From Armatimonadota bacterium (GTDB taxonomy: Bacteria; Armatimonadota; Armatimonadia; Armatimonadales; Capsulimonadaceae): a stretch of 33,836 nucleotides of DNA. The stretch covers positions 1 through 33,836 of the forward strand of contig JAFAZD010000068.1 in the NCBI GenBank assembly GCA_019239955.1, written 5' to 3'. The stretch's first letter is position 1; every line of letters begins with the position of its first letter. The position numbers and the translations under genes were made by a program. Below, in pieces: positions 29,169 through 33,836 of the stretch. The notes under the pieces were generated by a model. The model did not search any database. It was not told the DNA's origin and saw only the letters and a list, made by a program, of their open reading frames with translations.

Positions 29169-30737
29169 ATGATGGATCAAAACTATCTTGACACCGCCCA
29201 TTTGCTGCGCCGGGCCGGCTTCGGGGCCGGGCCGGACGAGACCCGCGCCGCCGCGTCGCGCGGGCTGGCCGCCGTCACCGATGATTTGCTGCACCCGGAG
29301 CGCGTCCCCGACCCGCTCAACGACGACCAGATCATCGGGCGGCTGACCGACCTGATCCCCGAAGGCCAGCGTATGGCGAAGAACGGGCGCGAGTACCTGC
29401 CCTTGCAGGTCGTCAAGCTGTGGTGGACCATTCGCCTGCTCGCCTCGCCGCACCCGCTGGTGGAGAAGATGACCCTGTTCTGGCACGGCCACTTCACCAG
29501 CAAGGACGGCGGGCAGGCGGGCGACTTCATGCTGCGCCAGAACCAAATGTTCCGGCAGAACGCGCTGGGCAACTTCCGCACCCTCACGCTGGCCGTCTCG
29601 CGCGATCCCGAAATGCTGCGCTACCTCAACGGCAACCAGAACTTCAAGGCGCACCCAAACGAGAACTACGGCCGCGAGCTGATGGAACTGTACACCTGTG
29701 GCATCGGCCACTACACCGAGGACGACGTCAAGGCCGCCGCCCGCGCGTTTTCGGGCTGGAACCTGCGCGGAGGCGAGTTCTACTTCAACGCCCGCCAGCA
29801 CGACAACGACTCGAAGACGTTTTTGGGCAAGACCGGCAACTGGAACGGCGACGACATCGTGGACATACTGGTGGCGCACCCGGCGACGGCCAAGCGCCTC
29901 TGCACCCAGCTCTTCACCGCGTTCGCCTACCCCAACCCGGAGCCGGCGGTGCTGGACGCGCTGACCAAGACCTACTACGCCAGCGGCTACGACATTCGCG
30001 CCATTCTGGGCCAGATATTCCGCTCGCAGGCGTTCTACTCGGCCCGGGCGCGCAGCGCCGTCATCAAGTGCCCGGTGCAGTACGTGATCGGCTCGGTGAA
30101 GATGCTGGGCCTGGCGCACACGGTCCCGACCAACCCCAGCGACATCAGCCCGGCCAACGACATGGCCGCCGCGTCCGCGAGCGCGGGCATGGCGACGCCG
30201 CCCCAGCAGATGCGGGGCCGCCGGATCGGGGGGCTGGCCGGCCTGCCCATCGCCATGCGCGCCATGGGCCAGGACATCCTGGACCCGCCCAGCGTCAAGG
30301 GCTGGGACGGCGGCCCGGCCTGGATCAACACGGCCACGATGATGGCGCGCCTCAACTTCGCCAACACCCTGTCGCAGTCGCGCGAGGCCTTCGGCGGCCA
30401 GTTCGTCCGCGCCGTGAACTACGTCCAGCAGAGGGATTTCACCCCGGAACAGTGGGTGGACTACCTGGCCTTCACGCTCGGCCCGCTGCAACTGACGCCG
30501 CAGACGCGCCAGACGCTGATTGATTATGTGAACTCCGCCGGCGAATTCCGTGAGGACGCCGCGCCGCAGGTCCCCGCTGTGCAGGACATCGCCGACGCCC
30601 AGAACCCGCTGGCAACGCCGCCCGGCTACCGCCGCGCCCGCCGCTTCGTGCAGCGCCCCGGCCCCGGCGGGCTGGAGGGACGCCTGCGCGGCGTCATCCC
30701 GCTGATGATGGCGACGCCCGAATATCAGGTTTGCTGA
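29169..30737 (+). CDS. DUF1800 family protein
   Basis: A 522-residue protein of a family usually encoded next to DUF1501. Conserved stretches are DTAHLLRRAGFGAGPDE (7-23), KMTLFWHGHFTSKDGGQAGD (about 100-119), MFRQNALGNFRTL, LNGNQNFKAHPNENYGRELM (about 156-175), ELYTCGIGHYTEDDVKAAAR, AFSGWNLRGGEF and, near the end, LDPPSVKGWDGGPAWINTAT. The biochemical function of the family is not established. No signal peptide is visible. The start is ATG at 29169 (a second ATG follows at 29172). It forms an apparent two-gene unit with the DUF1501 gene 180 bp downstream, separated by a repeat. Confidence 0.93.
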   Translation: MMDQNYLDTAHLLRRAGFGAGPDETRAAASRGLAAVTDDLLHPERVPDPLNDDQIIGRLTDLIPEGQRMAKNGREYLPLQVVKLWWTIRLLASPHPLVEKMTLFWHGHFTSKDGGQAGDFMLRQNQMFRQNALGNFRTLTLAVSRDPEMLRYLNGNQNFKAHPNENYGRELMELYTCGIGHYTEDDVKAAARAFSGWNLRGGEFYFNARQHDNDSKTFLGKTGNWNGDDIVDILVAHPATAKRLCTQLFTAFAYPNPEPAVLDALTKTYYASGYDIRAILGQIFRSQAFYSARARSAVIKCPVQYVIGSVKMLGLAHTVPTNPSDISPANDMAAASASAGMATPPQQMRGRRIGGLAGLPIAMRAMGQDILDPPSVKGWDGGPAWINTATMMARLNFANTLSQSREAFGGQFVRAVNYVQQRDFTPEQWVDYLAFTLGPLQLTPQTRQTLIDYVNSAGEFREDAAPQVPAVQDIADAQNPLATPPGYRRARRFVQRPGPGGLEGRLRGVIPLMMATPEYQVC

Positions 30738-30758
30738 GAACCCACCCCGGTGTGTTAG

Positions 30759-30885
30759 GAACCCACCCCGGCTCGCCGAGGCTCGCCACCCCTCCCGAAA
30801 CGGGAGGGGAACAGTAAACCCCAGTGGTCACACCTCTCCTCCCCGCACCGGGGAGATGGCCCGGCTTGCCGGGACGGAGGGGTTC
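30759..30885. repeat. 127-bp inverted-repeat element between the DUF1800 and DUF1501 genes
   Basis: It runs from GAACCCACCCCGG (30759-30771) to CGGAGGGGTTC (30875-30885). The left arm continues CTCGCCGAGGCTCGCCACC and a CCCTCCCGAAACGGGAGGGG hairpin, as in the 12588 element. A truncated copy of its left end (GAACCCACCCCGG) precedes it at about 30738. GGAGG at 30893, just past the right end, could serve as a ribosome site for the ATG at 30905. Confidence 0.8.
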
Positions 30886-30919
30886 TTTGGCCGGAGGGGT
30901 CCGAATGGAGAAAAACCAA

Positions 30920-32158
30920 ATGTCCGTCTCACGCCGCAACTTTCTGAAGACGACCGCCGCGACCGTCGCGGTCGGCCTGGCCGTCCCGCCCTGGCTCGCC
31001 AAGATGGTCTGGGCCGAGGGCGACACGTTCAACAACACCAGCGCGCCCGGTGGGATGCGCACCCTGGTCGTCGTCCAGCTCACCGGCGGCAACGACGGAT
31101 TGAACACCGTCGTCCCGTACTCCCAGGACGAATATCGCAGGAACCGCCCCACCCTGGCGCTGCCGGACAACCAAATCCTGCATCTGACCGACGGCATCGG
31201 CCTGCACCCGGCGATGACCGGCATGAAGGCGCTGTACGACAGCAAGCAGCTCGCCATCGTACAGGGCGTCGGCTACCCGAACCCCAACCGCAGCCACTTC
31301 CGCTCCATGGAAATCTGGCAGACCGCCGAGCCCGAGAAGCTGGGCACGGAGGGCTGGGTCGGGCGGTATTTGGACGCGATTCGATCCGGCCGCACGTCGC
31401 CGCTGACGGGCATCAACATCGGCAACGAGGCCAATGAGGCCCTGCAGAGCGCCCACGCCGCCGTGCCGACCATCCAGGGCCTGGCGAACTTCGGCTTCGT
31501 CTTCCCGCACACCGGCGACGGTGACGCCCGCACCGCCGCCCTGCGGCGCATCCAGATGACCGACACCAGCACGCCCTATGGCCCCCTGTTCCAGCAGACG
31601 GCGCAGGACACGTATGAGAGCGCCGACAAGATTCGGGCGGGCATCCGCAACTATCACAGCACGGTGCAGTACCCGAACGGCGGCTTCGGCAAGGGCTTGC
31701 AGGAGGTGGCGTCCCTGATCGCCGCCGACTTGGGCACGCGCGTCTTCTACGTCTCCTTCGGCGGCGGCTCGTTTGACACGCACACCAACCAGGCCCGCCG
31801 CCATGTGCAGCTTCTGTCCCAGCTCTCCGACGGCCTGGCCGCGTTCCAGACCGATTTGGAGGGGATGGGCAAGGCGGACCAGGTCGTCACGGTCTGCTTC
31901 TCCGAGTTCGGCCGGCGCGTCCACGAGAACGCGGGCGGCGGCACGGACCACGGCACCGCCTCGGAGATGTTCATCGTCGGCAAGCCGGTCAAGGGCGGCC
32001 TCTACGGCCAGTACCCCAGCCTCTCCGACTTGGACCAGGGCGACCTGAAGTTCACCACCGACTTCCGCGCCGTCTACGCCACCCTGATTGACCGCTGGCT
32101 CGGCTCCAACAGCGAGACCGTCCTGGGCAGCCGCTACGAGGATTTGAAGTTCGTGTAG
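30920..32158 (+). CDS. DUF1501 family protein with Tat signal
   Basis: A 412-residue protein with a twin-arginine export signal: MSVSRRNFLKTTAATVAVGL, then AVPPWLAK. It continues RTLVVVQLTGGNDGLNTVVP (about 46-65), YRRNRPTLALP, GLHPAMTGMKALYDSKQLAI, VQGVGYPNPNRSHFRSMEIW and, later, FSEFGRRVHENAGGGTDHGT and VGKPVKGGLYGQ. DUF1501 proteins belong to the alkaline-phosphatase/sulfatase-like fold, but their substrate is not known. The ATG at 30920 was preferred because GGAG lies 9 bases before it and the Tat motif begins at once; ATG 30905 would add MEKNQ. A strong terminator follows. Confidence 0.93.
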   Translation: MSVSRRNFLKTTAATVAVGLAVPPWLAKMVWAEGDTFNNTSAPGGMRTLVVVQLTGGNDGLNTVVPYSQDEYRRNRPTLALPDNQILHLTDGIGLHPAMTGMKALYDSKQLAIVQGVGYPNPNRSHFRSMEIWQTAEPEKLGTEGWVGRYLDAIRSGRTSPLTGINIGNEANEALQSAHAAVPTIQGLANFGFVFPHTGDGDARTAALRRIQMTDTSTPYGPLFQQTAQDTYESADKIRAGIRNYHSTVQYPNGGFGKGLQEVASLIAADLGTRVFYVSFGGGSFDTHTNQARRHVQLLSQLSDGLAAFQTDLEGMGKADQVVTVCFSEFGRRVHENAGGGTDHGTASEMFIVGKPVKGGLYGQYPSLSDLDQGDLKFTTDFRAVYATLIDRWLGSNSETVLGSRYEDLKFV

Positions 32159-32169
32159 CAACAACTGCA

Positions 32170-32200
32170 AAATCCCGCTCCGAATGGGGCGGGATTTTTT
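32170..32200 (+). terminator. Rho-independent terminator after the DUF1501 gene
   Basis: AAATCCCGCTCC (32170-32181), loop GAAT, GGGGCGGGATTT (32186-32197) and a run of Ts to 32200. The 12-bp stem has one G-T pair. It is the clearest terminator of the window. Confidence 0.9.
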
Positions 32201-32201
32201 A

Positions 32202-32229
32202 TTGCCTTCTCGGCGGGTTATGTTATAAT
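32202..32229 (+). promoter_or_regulatory. Promoter with extended -10 before the kinase relic
   Basis: TTGCCT (32202-32207), 16 bases, TATAAT (32224-32229) with TGT directly before it, so a full extended -10. It reads into the ATG at 32236 only 6 bases later, which implies a leaderless or very short leader transcript. Confidence 0.65.
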
Positions 32230-32235
32230 GCGCCA

Positions 32236-32590
32236 ATGGAAACGCAATTCTGGAACGCCTTTGTAGGGGAAGCACAAGTACCACTTGCAACGCCTTCTGG
32301 GCAACGGCTCCTTTGGTGGCGTTTTCCTCGCGCATGAGATAGTGGGAGGCCAGCCAGGGGTCATGGGCAAGTTCAGCAAGGACAGAACCTTTGTCGTGGC
32401 GCGGAGGATGGCAGGCGTGGTGGTCAAATCGCGGGCAGCGGGGAGGCGTCCGGCGAAGCAAAGGCACAGAGCGGTGACGCAACCGCGGATGCGCGTGGCG
32501 GAGGAGTTTGAGGCGGATACGCAGGAAGACCGCTCGGTTGCTGTCCTGGCCGAAAAGCGACGGCTGTTCCTGGCGAGGCTGAGAACATAG
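32236..32590 (+). pseudogene. Relic of a serine/threonine protein kinase (N-lobe start only)
   Basis: From the ATG at 32236 the frame reads METQFWNAFVG and then loses similarity. One frame over, from about 32267, it reads GKHKYHLQRLLGNGSFGGVF-LAHEIVGG, the usual beginning of a bacterial Hanks-type kinase with the ATP-binding glycine loop G-N-G-S-F-G-G-V. After about 32345 no kinase motif follows (no VAxK lysine, HRD or DFG) up to the TAG at 32590. So a one-base indel and a large deletion are both implied. The remaining frame is arginine/alanine-rich and not recognisable. The intact promoter in front fits a gene that decayed recently. This stretch 32200-32670 has no other gene. Confidence 0.45.
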
Positions 32591-32612
32591 TCCTCCAAAC
32601 CAGAACGTCAAG

Positions 32613-32640
32613 AAGCCCCGGTACCGATGTACCGGGGCTT
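32613..32640. terminator. Perfect hairpin between the kinase relic and the toxin gene
   Basis: AAGCCCCGGTAC (32613-32624), loop CGAT, GTACCGGGGCTT (32629-32640). The stem is a perfect 12 bp. It is convergently placed, 32 bp beyond the toxin stop on the minus strand. It has only a weak T-run, so it may be a bidirectional terminator. Confidence 0.55.
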
Positions 32641-32671
32641 GCTATTTCAGGTAAACACTTCCCAGAGGTGT

Positions 32672-33055
32672 TTAATCTGCCTCTTCAATCGCCTGCGCCT
32701 CGTCCGCAGTCATAGGCCCCTGTGCGCCATGACGGACGTGCAGGATGAACACGAAAGGCGCTTCGTCCTCGGCTTCATACACCGTGAACAAGACGCGGTA
32801 GGCGACTCCGCCCCGCGTCTGCCGATAGAGGAACTGGCGGACCTCGCGCCGAAACAGCCGATCCTCACGCGCCAAAGGGCAACGTTTTGGATACGTCGCC
32901 AGGGTGGCGAGCGCATCAATCAACTTGTCGTGCCATTCGTCCGCGGCACGCCCTCCCCGAAGTTCCTCGCGCTCCAGCCGAATGGCATCTATGTCCGCGC
33001 GGGCACGCCGGTGCAGACGAATGGCATAGGTACGCGGCTCCTCGGCGTCACTCAC
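32672..33055 (-). CDS. ParE/RelE-superfamily toxin
   Basis: A 127-residue protein of the ParE/RelE toxin fold: YAIRLHRRARADIDAI at the N-terminus, then LIDALATLATYPKRCPLARE, FRREVRQFLYRQTRGGVAYR, VLFTVYEAEDEAPFVFILHV and RHGAQG. YRVLF-x-V and V-x-I-L-x-VRHGA are the usual closing strands. RelE-type members cut mRNA on the ribosome and ParE-type members poison gyrase; the sequence does not decide between them. It overlaps the upstream antitoxin gene by 4 bp (ATGA). The C-terminal extension (TADEAQAIEEAD) is acidic and somewhat longer than usual. Confidence 0.82.
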   Translation of the reverse strand: MSDAEEPRTYAIRLHRRARADIDAIRLEREELRGGRAADEWHDKLIDALATLATYPKRCPLAREDRLFRREVRQFLYRQTRGGVAYRVLFTVYEAEDEAPFVFILHVRHGAQGPMTADEAQAIEEAD

Positions 33056-33312
33056 GCGGCGGCCTCGGTCACTCTTTCCTGCCTCCTGGCCTCACGTTCG
33101 GCGTGTACCTGGGCACGGTATTCCTCCAACAGCATCCCGCGATCTCCGGCATCTAAATCCGCCAGCCCCTCTTGGATCGCGGCGACGGCCTCGTTGAAGT
33201 CGGTTTCGGCCTCGGCGAGAACGGCGGCGAGGGCGGCCTCGGGGGGGAGGCGGCGCTGGGCGGCGACGGCGAGCAGGCGTGCTTCAGTCTCTGGCGACAG
33301 GGTCAGGGTCAT
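33052..33312 (-). CDS. Probable antitoxin of the ParE/RelE module
   Basis: An 86-residue acidic, helical protein directly before the toxin: MTLTLSPETEARLLAVAAQR, RLPPEAALAAVLAEAETDFN, then EAVAAIQEGLADLDAGDRGM and a charged C-terminus LLEEYRAQVHAEREARRQER. TLTLSPETEARL is a ribbon-helix-helix-like opening (DNA-binding strand), and AIQEGLADLDAGDRGM-x-x-EEY resembles antitoxins paired with ParE toxins. AAGGAG lies 8 bases before the ATG at 33312. Such antitoxins normally repress their own promoter; I see no clear operator in the 11-bp gap behind the HEAT-repeat gene. Confidence 0.78.
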   Translation of the reverse strand: MTLTLSPETEARLLAVAAQRRLPPEAALAAVLAEAETDFNEAVAAIQEGLADLDAGDRGMLLEEYRAQVHAEREARRQERVTEAAA

Positions 33313-33323
33313 CGGGCGGCTCC

Positions 33324-33836
33324 TTATGATCCCGACAGGCGGTTGATGGCTTGGGCGGCGGCGAACTGGACTTGGGGGTTGCCGCTCTTGGTCAGCGGGG
33401 TCAGCGCGGCGACGATCTTGGGGTCCTTGCTGTCGGTCTGGCCCAGCGTGACCGCCGCCCAGGTCTGCGTCTGCGGGTTTGCCGACTTGGCCGCCGCCTC
33501 CAGCTGGGGCACGGCCCCGTTGCCCATGCGCGCCAGCGTCTGGCTGGCATTGAAGGGGACCGGGGTGGCCTGATTGAACGAGGCGATCAGCGGGGTGATG
33601 GCGGAGGGCGCGAGCGTCGGCGCGAGCAGGGCGGCGGAGGCGGCGCTCTCCACGTTGCCGTCCGGGTCGCCGAGCGCCCGCACCAGCGTCGGGATGACCG
33701 CCGGGCTGCCGCTGCGGCCCAGGCCAATGGCGGCGCTCTGGCGCACGGCCGCCGGCGTGGCGGGGTTCTTGAAGGCCGCATCCAGCGCCGCGATGGCCGG
33801 GGCGCTGCCGATGCCGCCCAGGGCCTCGGCGGCGGA
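33324..33836 (-). CDS. HEAT-repeat protein (5' end outside window)
   Basis: At least 170 residues of alpha-helical HEAT repeats, running off the right edge of the window. Units are APAIAALDAAFKNPATPAAV, RQSAAIGLGRSGSPAVIPTL, VRALGDPDGNVESAASAALL, ALTPLTKSGNPQVQFAAAQA and AAKSANPQTQTWAAVTLGQT. Each pairs two helices with a conserved D/N-P turn, the PBS-lyase-like or generic HEAT form. Such proteins are scaffolds or phycobilin-lyase relatives; here the proline- and threonine-rich middle part is irregular. The frame is open to the last base, so the start is outside. It ends 11 bp before the antitoxin start, so the toxin-antitoxin pair may be co-transcribed with it. Confidence 0.8.
   Translation of the reverse strand, partial: SAAEALGGIGSAPAIAALDAAFKNPATPAAVRQSAAIGLGRSGSPAVIPTLVRALGDPDGNVESAASAALLAPTLAPSAITPLIASFNQATPVPFNASQTLARMGNGAVPQLEAAAKSANPQTQTWAAVTLGQTDSKDPKIVAALTPLTKSGNPQVQFAAAQAINRLSGS

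Noticed and set aside
32218-32598. Minus-strand 126-codon frame over the kinase relic
   Set aside because: No ribosome site or family signature, and the glycine-loop similarity and promoter are on the plus strand.
30929-32611. 560-codon minus-strand frame over the DUF1501 gene
   Set aside because: Antisense to a well-conserved Tat-exported protein; no recognisable domain.

Overview
The window comes from the chromosome of a GC-rich bacterium. Several traits fit Armatimonadota, Planctomycetota or a related soil or environmental lineage: a split glycine dehydrogenase (gcvPA/gcvPB), a DUF1800/DUF1501 pair, FemX-type and M14 peptidoglycan genes, several TTG/GTG starts and extended -10 promoters. 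I cannot fix the phylum from sequence alone. No rRNA, tRNA or CRISPR array was seen.

Layout. Positions 1-1190 hold the 3' end of an unknown + strand gene, a 190-bp inverted-repeat element and a VIT/CCC1-type membrane transporter. Positions 1216-8813 are one long minus-strand operon, gcvT-gcvH-gcvPA-gcvPB-lipoate/octanoyl transferase-TPR protein-small membrane protein: the glycine cleavage system with its own lipoylation enzyme. Divergent from it, 8869-13842 is a + strand cell-wall cluster: a FemX-like transferase, an M14 peptidase, alanine racemase and a second M14 peptidase. A minus-strand block follows (PrpE-like phosphatase, TldE, TldD), then a divergent aspS, a small orphan sigma region 4 protein, and minus-strand sbcD with a hypothetical gene.

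The most interesting part is 22473-23996, which reads as a decayed chromosomal integron. In order it has an integrase relic on the minus strand that keeps only the core-binding domain, an outward-facing extended -10 promoter, a hairpin-rich leader, an attI-like GTTAGAC site, and a cassette with a small membrane-protein ORF. That cassette's stop codon lies inside a well-formed 102-nt attC site: a 19-bp stem with two extrahelical bases, GTCTAAC and GTTAGGC ends. A second membrane-protein cassette follows, whose own attC is cut off after its first six bases by a DUF6429 gene fragment.

To the right lie nfo, a small secreted charged protein, nadA, a GNAT acetyltransferase, two oxidoreductases, the DUF1800/DUF1501 pair, a protein-kinase relic, a ParE-type toxin-antitoxin module and a HEAT-repeat gene cut by the window edge.

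A second theme is dispersed palindromic repeats (CCGGCTCGCC/GGGAGAGG and CCCCCAATTCTGGGGG types). They sit between genes and also inside reading frames. They add in-frame segments to both M14 peptidases and about 117 residues to the tail of the hypothetical gene beside sbcD.
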